DNA of 64,000 nucleotides from Fusarium oxysporum f. sp. lycopersici 4287. Its lineage: Eukaryota > Ascomycota > Sordariomycetes > Hypocreales > Nectriaceae. Positions 24,398 through 35,074 of this stretch are shown piece by piece. Below the pieces are notes generated by a model, which saw only the letters and a program-made list of their open reading frames with translations, did no database searches and was not told where the DNA came from. The translations under genes and the position numbers were made by a program. The stretch is from the NCBI RefSeq assembly GCF_000149955.1, contig NC_030986.1, forward strand, positions 3,715,879-3,779,878, written 5' to 3'. The stretch's first letter is position 1; each line of letters opens with the position of its first letter.

Positions 24398-26263
24398 ATG
24401 CCCGAGAAATCGGCCTCAGTAGTGTCCTACGCTGCTGGTGCCTCTCTTGCTGCAGCAGCGCTCATATATGTTTTCGCACCAAACTTCTCCATCGATCACG
24501 ACGCCACGAGCTCCAAGAAAAAGTCTATAGTCGGTTTGAGAAACCAAGCCAATGACTGCTTTATCAATTCGGTTCTCCAAGCCCTTGCCGGCTTAGGAGA
24601 GTTGCGCATATATCTGATTCGCGAAACGCACCGCCGCCGTATCGAAGACCCGGCAGTATATGCTAGTCTTGTCCAGCCAGAGGGCAAGCAGATTGCCCAA
24701 TGGAAGCTACAGGGCCTACAAGAAGGACTAGTCACACAAGGACTGAAAGAGATGCTGGATGCGCTTAATGAGCGCCCCATTTACAAGAAGTCCATATCGC
24801 CGTTCCAGTTTGTCAAGGTTTTGGAGGCGGCGTTCAAGCAAAGGATCAGCCGCCAACAACAAGATGCGCAAGAGTTCCTGCAAATCGTGGCTGAGCGCCT
24901 CAAGGACGAGTATCACTGCGGTCAACGAGCAAGACTACACATGCGGAGACGCGGTCTGTTTCCTACCCAAAATACACCGAGTGTCGAGAACACGCTGGAT
25001 AGTCAAGACAATGGTAAGGACGGCGACGAATCCTCACCAGAGCAGCAGCCCACTGCCAATGGCGACAACGACTCTGCTATCGAACCATCCGAGGAAACCG
25101 AGATTCCCCAGGACAATGGCCAATTGCCGATAGAAATTGAAGAGGGCTTCCCAATGGAAGGAAAGTATGAGTCGCATCTCGAGTGTCAGACCTGTCGCTA
25201 CAAGACTAAGCCCAGGGAAGAGACCTTCTGCACTATAACTTTGGCTGTGCCTCAGGTCTCAGGCACCACGTTGAATGCATGCTTTGACGGCATCTTCAAA
25301 ACCGAGTACATTGATGACTTCAAATGTGAAATGTGTCGATTGATGCAGACAAAGGCAGATTTAGAGGTCGAGATGGCCAAGTCCACGTCCGAGAGTTTCA
25401 AGGCGCAAGCCCAGGAAAGCATCGACAAGCTCCAGCATGCCATTGACACAGATCCCGAGAATCCCCCAGAGGATGTCGAGCTTGGCGATATTCGCTTTGC
25501 GCCCAAGAGGAGGATCGCAAAGACCACTCGAATGTCCATATTTCCAAAGATATTGGCTATTCACCTCTCCCGCTCCATCTATGATGTGGGCCAAATAACA
25601 CAGAAGAACTCGGCCAAGGTGGTCTTTCCCGAACAGCTGCCTCTTGGTGGTTTGATGGATCAAAAGAGATACAAGCTGCTCGGGCTGGTTACTCACCGTG
25701 GCGGACACAACAGTGGTCATTACGAAGCATTCCGACGACAGAACGTTGCCGCACCCTTCTCAAATCCGAATACCTTCCAACCATCGGAAGCTTTTAGCAA
25801 GACGCCGACACCCATAGGTACCCCTATCATGGGAGGAAGACCGACGCACAGTCCGGCAATCTCTACGCCTGACCTCCTCTCAGGCTCGTCTGGCGACTCG
25901 ACGCCTTCTCTGGAATCTCTGCCGGTCCCCCCTAGGAGTGTCCCTTCAGACCTACGAGGCTCGGTGAGCTTACCAGCAATTGGTAAACAGAAGGATCCGG
26001 AAACCAGTAGTCTTCGTTCTGTGGCCGCCTCTACGAAGTCAGCTCTCTCCAAGCTTACATCGCCTAAGCAAACAAATAGCAGTTCGTTACCACCCAAGTC
26101 TGTGACATCAAACGTTGCAAAACGATCAAGGAAACGAAAGTCAGCAACAGACAAATGGTGGCGCGTCAACGACGAAAAGGTCAAGGAGGCAAAGACCAGC
26201 GAGGTCTTGGGCATGCAGAGAGAGGTGTATCTGCTATTTTACGAGCTCGATAAGGATGCTTAG
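24398..26263 (+). CDS. UBP16: Ubiquitin carboxyl-terminal hydrolase, UBP16/USP30-like, membrane anchored
   Basis: Intronless, 621 residues; a cysteine protease that removes ubiquitin. An N-terminal hydrophobic helix (about residues 8-27, SYAAGASLAAAALIYVFAP) is followed directly by the catalytic domain, the layout of yeast Ubp16 and animal USP30 on the mitochondrial outer membrane. Cys box: GLRNQANDCFINSVLQAL with catalytic Cys54 and the oxyanion Asn at -5. The QQD box is RQQQDAQEFLQ. A zinc-ribbon pair is seen as CQTC ... CEMC. His box: HRGGHNSGHYEAFRR, with the last block WWRVNDEKVKEA and MQREVYLLFYEL. A Ser/Pro-rich insertion of about 120 residues separates the His box from the final block. 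Start chosen at the first ATG (24398). Mitochondrial location is inferred from family layout. Confidence 0.88.
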   Translation: MPEKSASVVSYAAGASLAAAALIYVFAPNFSIDHDATSSKKKSIVGLRNQANDCFINSVLQALAGLGELRIYLIRETHRRRIEDPAVYASLVQPEGKQIAQWKLQGLQEGLVTQGLKEMLDALNERPIYKKSISPFQFVKVLEAAFKQRISRQQQDAQEFLQIVAERLKDEYHCGQRARLHMRRRGLFPTQNTPSVENTLDSQDNGKDGDESSPEQQPTANGDNDSAIEPSEETEIPQDNGQLPIEIEEGFPMEGKYESHLECQTCRYKTKPREETFCTITLAVPQVSGTTLNACFDGIFKTEYIDDFKCEMCRLMQTKADLEVEMAKSTSESFKAQAQESIDKLQHAIDTDPENPPEDVELGDIRFAPKRRIAKTTRMSIFPKILAIHLSRSIYDVGQITQKNSAKVVFPEQLPLGGLMDQKRYKLLGLVTHRGGHNSGHYEAFRRQNVAAPFSNPNTFQPSEAFSKTPTPIGTPIMGGRPTHSPAISTPDLLSGSSGDSTPSLESLPVPPRSVPSDLRGSVSLPAIGKQKDPETSSLRSVAASTKSALSKLTSPKQTNSSSLPPKSVTSNVAKRSRKRKSATDKWWRVNDEKVKEAKTSEVLGMQREVYLLFYELDKDA

Positions 26264-27196
26264 GATCCTGATGAGGTTTATCCAGTGCGTGAAGATGAAG
26301 GATTGTGTGTGATGCTCTGATGTGCCAGTTCTGTTACGCTTTACAGAGTTGATGAAGGGGGGCTATATTTCTTTCTCTCCTAACTATTTGCATAGGGTTG
26401 GCGTTTCAAGCAAGACAGTTTCGGGATTATCTATACAGTTAGATTCCATGGTGCTTTTTAACAGTATTTGAAAAATATCCAGCATTGGATACCTGGGAGT
26501 TGATGAGGAAAGAAGGTCATTTATAGATAGGGGCTATCATTCTTATCTATGGCAGTAGTGAATACACAATTAACAGAAAACAACGTATTTAAGTAGGAGA
26601 TTGCTTGTTCCTCGTGCTGGACATGTTGCCCAAGTATAATTTGAAGCCATCATTTGAATATTTCTATCACATCTTAGTTTCTAACCTCCCAATTACATCT
26701 GCAATCGTATCCAAAACGATATTACTTTAGTGTCTAGTGGCCAATCACAGTTCAACAATCAATGAGTCAGCATAATATGCAACAGCTAACAGATTGGGGA
26801 TGACGACTTCACCAACCTCGTTGATCGCGTTCCCTGTTACACTTCCTTTTATACATTTTTCTCTTTGTCAAGAGAGCATTTTTATTTGTAAGGCAGTCTC
26901 TGTTTCACATAATAAGAGACTCAGAATATTATCCACTGGGGCTGAGCTTGACCACCAGGCCGCGGGTCTTCGCGACAAGGGAGCAGCATCGTCAATCCTT
27001 CGCTTGGGTCCAAAAGAAGCAACTGGCGAATACCTCAACCCATATGAGAAGCCTAATATCCTGAATCAAGATCTCTCTTTCTTTCTTTCCACATTAGGAT
27101 GTTGAGCCCGAGAAGGAATTGTTTATCGTTTCATTGGTTCCTGTTGAGATCAGACGCCTTTTCCACCTCTCATATAACACAATCATTTTAGCCGCG
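26264..27196. other. Intergenic, A/T-rich
   Basis: Between the deubiquitinase stop and the glycosyltransferase start. A/T-rich to about 26.8 kb. A motif-less frame of 103 codons (26794-27105) overlaps the likely leader of the next gene. No gene called. Confidence 0.5.
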
Positions 27197-28606
27197 ATGG
27201 TGGTCATTTCTCGACGTACGAGACGTCGCCTACGGTCCATCTTCATTCTTATTCTCATCTCCACCTTCATCATTTATTCTATCCTTCCTCACGATTCAGC
27301 CATCCGCCTGGCTTTTGTCTTCAACATCTCGCGCTTCTTTAATTTTCTGCGTGGCGCAGCAACAAACCGAGACGCTTGGTTATGGAAATCGCCACGGTAC
27401 GCCGTAGATCTCAAGAACGAAGTGGGCTACCTCATCAAAACCGGGTACGGAACGCGCCACCGAGTGCCTGAGCAGCTCGCTGCCTTTGAGGCAACAGGGG
27501 GTTTCTTAGGAAAAGAAGGCGAGAGTTTCCTAGTTGTAGGAGATTGGACGACAGTGAATCAGACAGATGCAAAGCTGATAGGCGTGACGGTGCACGATGC
27601 TATCAAGAGAGTTATGGAGACCAAGATCAGAGGCAAGGTGGATGATTACCCCAGGCTGGTAAAGTACACAAGTCTCCAGGCAAAGCTCCAAGCAGGAGAC
27701 GAAGAAGAAGCTCTGAAGATTGGGCAAAGTTATGGCTGGGAGCTTGATGCGCTAAAAGTTTGTCTCTCTAACAACTTCTCTCCACACCGCTAACAGAGGC
27801 AGTTTATCATGGGCATGGAGATGATATATCATCAGTTGCCAGGCAAAAAGTGGTACATCATCTTAGATGACGACACTTTCTTAATACGACCTTCTCTGGA
27901 GCTACTCATGGGTCACGTTGACTACCGCAAGCCCCAGTATGTTGGTAACGCAGTAGGCGATTACAAGGCGCGTTTTGGGCACGGAGGATCTGGAATCCTG
28001 ATATCCGGAGAGGCGATGCGCCGTTTGTTCGAACACCCGGGCATCGTACAAGAAGCATACGCCGAGTCCATGACCGAGACGTGGGGAGATCGACTGGTGG
28101 CGACGACGCTCCAGAAGCTAGGCATATACATCGAAGAGTCGTATAATCATCACTTCAATGGTGAACCTCCTTCCATCACGCGCATCTGGGGTGATCGTTT
28201 CTGCTCGCCCCTACTTTCATTCCACGGCTTGCGGAAGCCCGGCGAGATGCGCCGTGTCGGGGAGACACTCGCAAAAATAGACAAGCCAGTGTTATGGCAC
28301 GACGTTTGGCAGTTGTTTGGAGGCTCAGCTATGTCGGCGCTTGAGAGCCGCCCAACAGAGCTAACGGCGGATCATGTGGGCAAGCCGGACGAGCACACCC
28401 GCTCATGGGGCGATGTGAGGAGTGCCAATGCTTGCCAGAAGCGATGTGAACAGAGCGGACGACGCTGCTTGGCATGGACATATGAGATGGAGATTGAAAG
28501 ATGTCACACGAGTCCTTGGCTACTGCTGGGGGCGGACGGCGCTACAGGCAAGGCATCGGGCGTAAACTGGCCCGAGGTGAAGCCATTGCTCAAAGGCTGC
28601 AGATAA
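27197..28606 (+). CDS. Type II membrane glycosyltransferase (Fringe/GT31-like) with C-terminal PAN-like domain
   Basis: Exons 27197-27757 and 27803-28606 give 454 residues. A basic cytosolic tail (ISRRTRRRLR) is followed by a signal anchor at about residues 14-30 (SIFILILISTFIIYSIL), typical of Golgi enzymes. Exon 2 opens with the metal-binding acidic motif WYIILDDDTFLI (Asp209-211) and continues with GHGGSGILISGEAMRRLF and WGDRLVATTLQKLGI, the usual order of GT31/Fringe-type transferases in fungi. The last ~65 residues (SANACQKRCEQSGRRCLAWTY ... CHTSPW) have the cysteine spacing of a PAN/Apple domain, a carbohydrate or protein binding module. Alternative acceptors at 27796 and 27802 differ by two codons and are both in frame. 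Donor sugar and acceptor unknown. Confidence 0.83.
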
Positions 28607-31600
28607 ATGAGGAGACATCATCCTCTGCCAGCGAGTAAGAGAAAACGAGCTCGTGTTGGCTAAGCCTGAGATCCTGCTTTGCTGTTCAAATTCGAACTGC
28701 TTCTGAGGACTCGTCATTGGCGTGAGTTGTCTGGCAGTACCATGCTATTGCTCGGGGCTTTTCCCCGGCCGAATATGTATCATATTATCATGTATCATAT
28801 GCACATTGGATGCCCCCTTTAGCCTCAAATATCTGTTCCCACTCAGTGAACGGAGTAAGGAAGAAAGCAAGAGAAGCCTCATTGGAACGCCTCCGAGGAC
28901 TAGCGACCCAAGAGCCGACCGCTATTGTATTGACAACCGGTGTGGAGAGAAAAAACTGGATCGTGGATACCACTACAGCTCCTCTGCACATAGAGGTAGG
29001 GAGGGGAGGGGCTAAGGAGTGAGCCAGCAAGCAGTGGTCAAGTTTAAGGTCAGCGTTCCAGGAATCCGGGAACTAATGGTAGGCGAGAGAGTGAGCAGAC
29101 AGGCGACCAGTAAGGCGAGATAGTGAGATGCGCAGGAAAGAAAAGCCGGTTGGCCAGGCACCCTCCCTCAACCCCCCCTTGCTTGACGGCCTTCGCTCGC
29201 TTGCTTCCCGTCGCCGTCTGTCAGCCGGGATGTTTGCCTTTACAGAGAGGAGGGTGGGTGGGTGATTGCCATTGCCGTTGCCAATTTGTACCTATAGGTA
29301 TAGCACAGTGCAGGAATAGACCAGGTCTGAGGAGGATCCGCTGCAGTTGGGTGGGATCCATGTGGGTGGATGGTTCATTAGCGAACCATGGCTTGAAGCT
29401 GTGGAGAGGCTCGTCTCGCTTACGTCGGGACCTTGCCGTTGGGCGTAGGCATCTATATCGTGTACGGGTACGGCCAGAAAGCTAAAACATGACCGAACAA
29501 ACTGACGGTTGAAGACACTTACTCGTCTTGTTGTGCTATGGTGCATTCATGACCAGGGCCTGTTTTGAGGTTTCTGGTTCCCAGTTTGGTAACTATCTCC
29601 TGGAGATGGAACAAGGCGAAGTGACACAGAGGGCAGGGGTTTCGGATTTGCTGAAATTGGAAGAGGGGGGAAGATGATATTGGATATCTTAAGATTGGGG
29701 AGTGTGGACAACGGCAAGATTTGCAATTCACCGTGGCCTAGCCCGGCGGGTACCTGTTTGTGAGAAACGGCCGGCTAAAGGAAATAAAGGATACTTTTTG
29801 TAGGTAAAAATGACGACTGTGACGAAAGGCAATCTTGCAGAGTACGGAGTCGGTCGGAGTAGCTAGGTTTGAAGTATGATATAATAAGAATTCAAGTGCA
29901 AATCTAAATTCAAACCATGGAGTGGATATATTTATTTTGGACTACGTATGACTCAGCCCAAAGAACAACGAACGAATGGAAACAGAGAAGGGAAAGGTAG
30001 AAGAGGTAAGGGAGGGACGGCAGTTAGCTTTGGTTCCTTCCATTTGCTGGTTGGGTTCGAGCCAGCGAGCACCGTCTGGTTGGTACCTGACATTAGTGGC
30101 TCCTATAGAATGACTTGGAAGGAAAGTCAAGTCTCTTAGGGATGTGTTGTGGGGTCAGTGGCTTGCGGGGATTTGACTTTGACATTTTTGGAGAAGCTCT
30201 CAGCATTCGATTGAGGGATGGATGAGATACGGATACGCAGATCAGTGCAGTGGTTGGCTGCCTATCTATACAAGGAGAGAAGAGACAACAAATGGATAAC
30301 GACAGCTAGGCCCCAGATGACCTACACTGAAGATTGACTATCCAGGTCTAGCCCAAGCGTTAATCTCAGTCGGAACTTTTCAACTTGAGCTCATGCTCAT
30401 CACAAAGAATAGGGGTGTATTGAGCGTTGGAGTCTACGACGGGACGAGAACCTTGCACCCGATAGGCCATGAGTGGCACACAATCAAGCCAGTTGCCGCC
30501 TTGTATCAAACTCAAGCCAGGATTGCCCAGGCCACACCACATGCAGAGTACGGTACACGGACATAACTCTTGCATGCGCCTGTGCAGATGAAGCCTTGAA
30601 CTCTAATCGGTGTTTGCATTGCACTTGATCATCTGCTAAATTGAAGATGCAAGGCGGGCCGAAGAGAATACAGATTATGGCTGCTCGCAACAGACAAGTC
30701 TTATCCCTCTCCTCAGGTGCTCAGCTATATGCTGGCCAGTCTCTTTGAAGTGTATTGCATAACAATACATATATGGGTATAAACACAGCCAACTAATCCT
30801 CGCGGAATCTCTGCCAAGCTAACCTAATCATCCATGCTATACGGATACCTTGCCCGGTATTGCGCCTCATTAACAGGGTTAGGTATTCCACAGAGCTTGG
30901 GCATGGTAACAGCTTCTATAGTGCTTCCAGAATTGCTGGATACTAGGGGTCTAGTCAAGCGAGTAAAGGAGAAACGCGAAAAAGAAATTCTCGTTAGTAG
31001 GTAGTAGCCGACTTGAGATGATGAGCATATGTATGTGATATTTCTATATCCATGAGATTGAGAGTATGGAGTAACCATGTCTGTGTGAAGTTTATACAAG
31101 GTAAAGCTTTGAAGCTTGAGATTGGCCAAGATCTGTCGTTCGACGGGCGATGCGCCGCTAATGCACCTGCTTCCAGCTCCAAAGAGGCTCTAGCTGGAGC
31201 TACTATTCTTCCGTTTAGCTGATTGCTCGATTGATGCGTTATGCTAGGAACCAAAATGGGAATGATACAACCATCAACTCCAATTTTCAAAACTTTGAAG
31301 GCCGACTGTTTGTTTGTTCGCATCCGACCTTGAGCGCCTCATCAAACAGCCTTTTCAATAAGCGAGACTCCTTTGCACCTGCCTCTGCCAACTGCTCTGC
31401 TGGGCAAATACCTCGCCTCCATTTCGTTTACATACCCGTCCGTCTGTTGCATAAGTTCTACAAGTAGAGTAAAGCAGGTCGCTCACTGGACCAAGTTCGC
31501 GCGGCGCTTGTTTGTCGAGTATCGATCATCCCGTATGGGCATCGGCCTACAAAGCCCGGCCCGTCTCCACTAGAACTTTTCAATTTACTGGGACCCGGCG

Positions 31601-32187
31601 GCCAACACCAACACCACCACCACGGTCACCACTCCCACCACTACCACTACCACGCGGCAACCGGGCAGGGGGGCGATCCAGTTATTCTGTTGTATAGTAT
31701 TGTACTGTACAGTATAGTATCTTCGATGCTTGACGACGACGACGAAGGGACAGGACGAGCCAACTCTATTTCCCGTTTGCCCCCGATCTTGGAGCTCAGC
31801 CTCTGAGCCTCGCTTCCGATCCCGCCTCTTGGACCCCTGGGTCTTGCGATCTTCCTCTTCGCTGTGCTGTTGTCGCTGCTGCTCCTCCTCCTCCAGTGCG
31901 TCACCTGTTGATGGTCTTGGCCCCGTCCATCACCGCGACTCTTGCTTTGCTCTCAGTGGCAGTTGCATCGCCGTCGCATCGTGTCGCGACCCCTGGTACT
32001 GGGTTCTGCCCCTCTTGCACGCCTTTGCTCCCCCTGCCACGCCCTGGCTTTGGCTCCTCTTGATCTTCCTTGCCCAGCGCCAGCACTTCGACTTCCTCCG
32101 TGACCCAGGGTCGCGTCCCCCTGGTCGCTTGTCCTTCTTCCTGACTTTGCTTTGAGGCTCCATAAAAATTTCTAATTAAAAAACAAC
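28607..32187. other. Intergenic, 3.6 kb, includes long leader of the Zn2Cys6 gene
   Basis: No coding exon recognised. Notable: a CAC/ACC-rich tract at about 31608-31655, a perfect 12 bp palindrome at 31703-31714, and a pyrimidine-rich region 31780-32150 that is probably the long 5' leader of the transcription factor. Short open frames on both strands (up to about 141 codons, 31730-32155) lie in this biased DNA and have no motif. Confidence 0.5.
31608..31655. repeat. Imperfect CAC/ACC trinucleotide tract
   Basis: A run of CAC/ACC units with interruptions, followed by a PuPy-asymmetric region. Simple-sequence DNA in the presumed leader or promoter of the downstream transcription factor. Confidence 0.7.
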
Positions 32188-35074
32188 ATGGCTCAAGAAG
32201 ACCATGGGCAGAGTCACGGTGACTCTCCCAATAATCCTACAATTTCTACTCCGACATCGACGTCTCCTTCTCTAGCTCCCATAGTTACATCTGTCACCGC
32301 TCCTCCAGCTTCCAACACGAGTGCTGGACCTCTCAACACTGCTGCTGCCGAGACGACACTCCCACCCATCACCGAGCTTGCTCCAGTGCCGTTCACGGCT
32401 GCGGACCGCCCGACCGCCTCGACGACCGCTCCAGTTCCTACCTCTACACCCGCCGCATCCTCCGAATCCGAACCATTCGTCGTCTCTTCTTCCGTGCCGA
32501 CACTCACGCCAGCCTCGGCTCCTGCTGCTCCTGCCGCTCCGCCCGCGGTTCCTCAGCAGAACGGCGACAGCAGGGCCCCCGAGGCTGCTTCGACACCCAC
32601 GTCCAACTCGGAAATGTCCAACCAGCATCCAGGACTACCTCATGGCCAGCATGTGAGCTATCCGGGCTCCTCGATGCCTTATGCGTCCTCGGCAGGCCCA
32701 TCAGCCGCCCAATATGCCCCTTATCCTGTAGTCACGAGTCAAGCAACGGAGCCATACAGACCGAGTCCTATGCCTGTCAGTATGCCGCTGCCTAGCATGA
32801 GGACAATCGAAAACCCACATGGGCCTCCGGTGTCGAATCCGCAGGGCATGCCAATGAACATGCATATGGCGCCCACGTCAGGCGGTGTGCCATTCTATAG
32901 CCACCAAGGCATGCCAATGGCAAGCTACGGTCTTCCCGATTCTATGGCTCGTTATGCTATTCCTCACGATCCGCGGCTTCTGGGCCATAGGGGACCGAAG
33001 AAGGTGTGTTGAAGCTTGGTTAGGGGTCTCGTTCCGACAGGCCATAGCTAGCCAAGGGTTTGGCAAGATTGAAGCTGACTGTGACCTGTAGGAGATTAAA
33101 CGTCGGACAAAAACAGGCTGTCTGACTTGCAGAAAACGTCGTATCAAGGTGAGCTATGATTTCATACTTATCTCCCCTTGTGCAGCTCGTGACCTTGAAA
33201 CACGAGATGGGACGCGGCGAATCAAGAAGATGACTTGGGAAGAAGGCGGGCTTCAGATACGTGTCGCAGGTGGTGAGCTTAAAGCAGGTTATCCAAAACC
33301 CTGTGCTGCATCAAGCTTACAGCTTCTTGCACACTTGCTCGTTTGCCAGGAGGCCACAGAAACGAGCAAGACTCACGTTCACGTAGCACTCATCGCCCCA
33401 GATTCTCCCAAGTAATGCTTGTATCGCGATCGCCCAATTCCAACCTCAGAGCGCTCCAGTAAATGGACTGCCTTGGAGTCTAAGTTCCTCGAGGTTTTGG
33501 GAGCTCTGCTTAGCTTGTCATTGGTCACAGCTACCGTGCATCTCCTAGGCAGCTGCACAAACCCCCTCTCTACTTTTTGGTGGAGATAGCACCCCGCCCA
33601 ACACAGCTCTAACATCTCCCAGTGCGACGAAACACACCCGACTTGCAACAACTGTAAAAAGTCGAAGCGCGAGTGTCTCGGTTACGACCCCATTTTCAGA
33701 CAACAAGCGGGTGGACAATCATCTTCTAATATCCAGCCCGCGCCCAGCCAAAGAACTCCCCAGTCTAGTGAGCCAAGTCCTGGTGATGAAAGTGCCATTG
33801 ATATTTATTCTGGTGCAACACCCAAAAGGCTTCGGCTTGAACAGAGCGTCATACAGAAAGCGAAAATAAAAGCCATACAAGAACTACGCAACAGCTCACG
33901 CGACAACAGCAAGCCCTAACCCGTCCATTACCTCGCTTAGCTACGACTCGAGTTTTTCCAACGTTGCATCTCCTCCTGTCAAATCTGAGTCGACATACGA
34001 GTATCCGCCCGCAATCGACCCAGCCCTTCAAGGATTCTCGTCAACCTCAAACGTAGAAAGCTCTAGAGCGGTTGAACAAAGGCCTCTTGCTGACAACAAC
34101 CAACATCTTAGAGGTGGCGCCCCCTACTATTGATTTCACCCTTGTTCGTCGTTTGCTGCGCTGCTGTTGAGAACATCTGCTTACGCGCGTTTCTGACAGC
34201 CAACAAAATGAAGATTGATGAAATTATCGATCTCCTGGGCACAGTTCCTACGTCCCAGAACATTGCCCACACTGAGGGGACTCACAATGAAATCACGAAG
34301 GTGTATCATGAAATGTACGCACCTGGGCTTGCCTCTTTCTTTGAATCCGGGTGGTACCACTTTACAGAAAATGGATCACCTTCGTTTCCCAGAAGCCAGC
34401 GTCTCGTCGAATTAATGGCATCTTTTCTCAAGGCTTTGGAGGCTGTAAAGGTCAACGATCAAACCCAGATGGCTTACTCTGGTATTCTTGAGACGCGCCT
34501 TGTGTGGGAGCTTGCGCGAGCAGCATACGACCCTCCCACTGCAGCTTCTGCTATCAGTACCACAACACTGCCGCACGATGGTGATGCGAAAGAGACCCAA
34601 AACCGTGTTCGAGTTGTTGAGGCCCTTTTGTGTGGAGACTATCTATCAGTCAACCCACTCTGCCCACCAATGCAAGACCCTGACAGTTACCGAACTCGAC
34701 AATTTGATTTCTGGTACAGCCTGGCTGAGTTCGTGCGTACGCGAGAGGATCCCAATGGTCCATCTGCCGCCAAGTCTAGGGAGGAAATGCTTTCGAGAAT
34801 GCGCTATCTACTTGATGGTCGTGAGAACCGTGATGTTCTCTACTCGATTGCAGTTGTTCGAGAACTTGCTCCCCACTTCGATTCTCCTTACGGCAACACT
34901 GCTCCTCAACATGCCGACGAGAGTGACCCCAAGAACAGACTCTCAGTTGCATCCAAGTTCATTTACGATGAGTCTCAGGTCACAGGTGGAACAACCAACG
35001 TCGTGCGACGTCTATGCGACATTGCATACAGAGCCTTCGTCAATCCAGGTGTTAATATTGCTCGGAGACCTTGA
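32188..35074 (+). CDS. Zn(II)2Cys6 transcription factor
   Basis: Exon 1 (32188-33003) encodes 272 residues of Ser/Thr/Pro/Ala-rich sequence ending GHRGPKK. Exon 2 (33092-33148, 57 nt) gives EIKRRTKTGCLTCRKRRIK, and exon 3 from 33623 continues CDETHPTCNNCKKSKREC. Together they form a canonical cluster CX2CX6CX6CX2CX6C (Cys282 to Cys309) followed by GYDPIFRQQ. After about 33760 the frame must change by one base to reach the next coding stretch (PYKNYATAHATTASPNPS ... YPPAIDPALQGF, open from 33870 to 34113). A weak donor at 34114 and an acceptor at 34199 then lead to the last exon, 34200-35074 (ANKMKIDEIIDLLG, ITKVYHEMYAPGLASFFES). Whether a one-base error in the AAAA run at 33868-33871 or an intron explains the change is open. 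The target genes are unknown. Confidence 0.82.
33149..33622 (+). other. 474 nt intron inside the zinc-cluster coding region
   Basis: Donor GTGAGC after RRIK and acceptor TCTCCCAG before CDE. It is about eight times longer than most introns in this window. Without splicing, the cluster has only two of its six Cys. I see no convincing RNA gene or protein inside it; one frame stays open for about 88 codons. Confidence 0.8.

Noticed and set aside
30040..30090. GGTTCGAGCC resembling a tRNA T arm
   Set aside because: The putative stem has an 11 nt loop and no acceptor, D or anticodon arm can be built around it.
31730..32155. 141-codon frame just upstream of the Zn2Cys6 start
   Set aside because: Very Leu/Ser/Cys-biased translation of a pyrimidine-rich leader, with a stop before the true start.
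33149..33415. 88-codon frame inside the 474 nt intron
   Set aside because: It starts at the donor site and has no motif. The zinc cluster only makes sense if this segment is spliced out.
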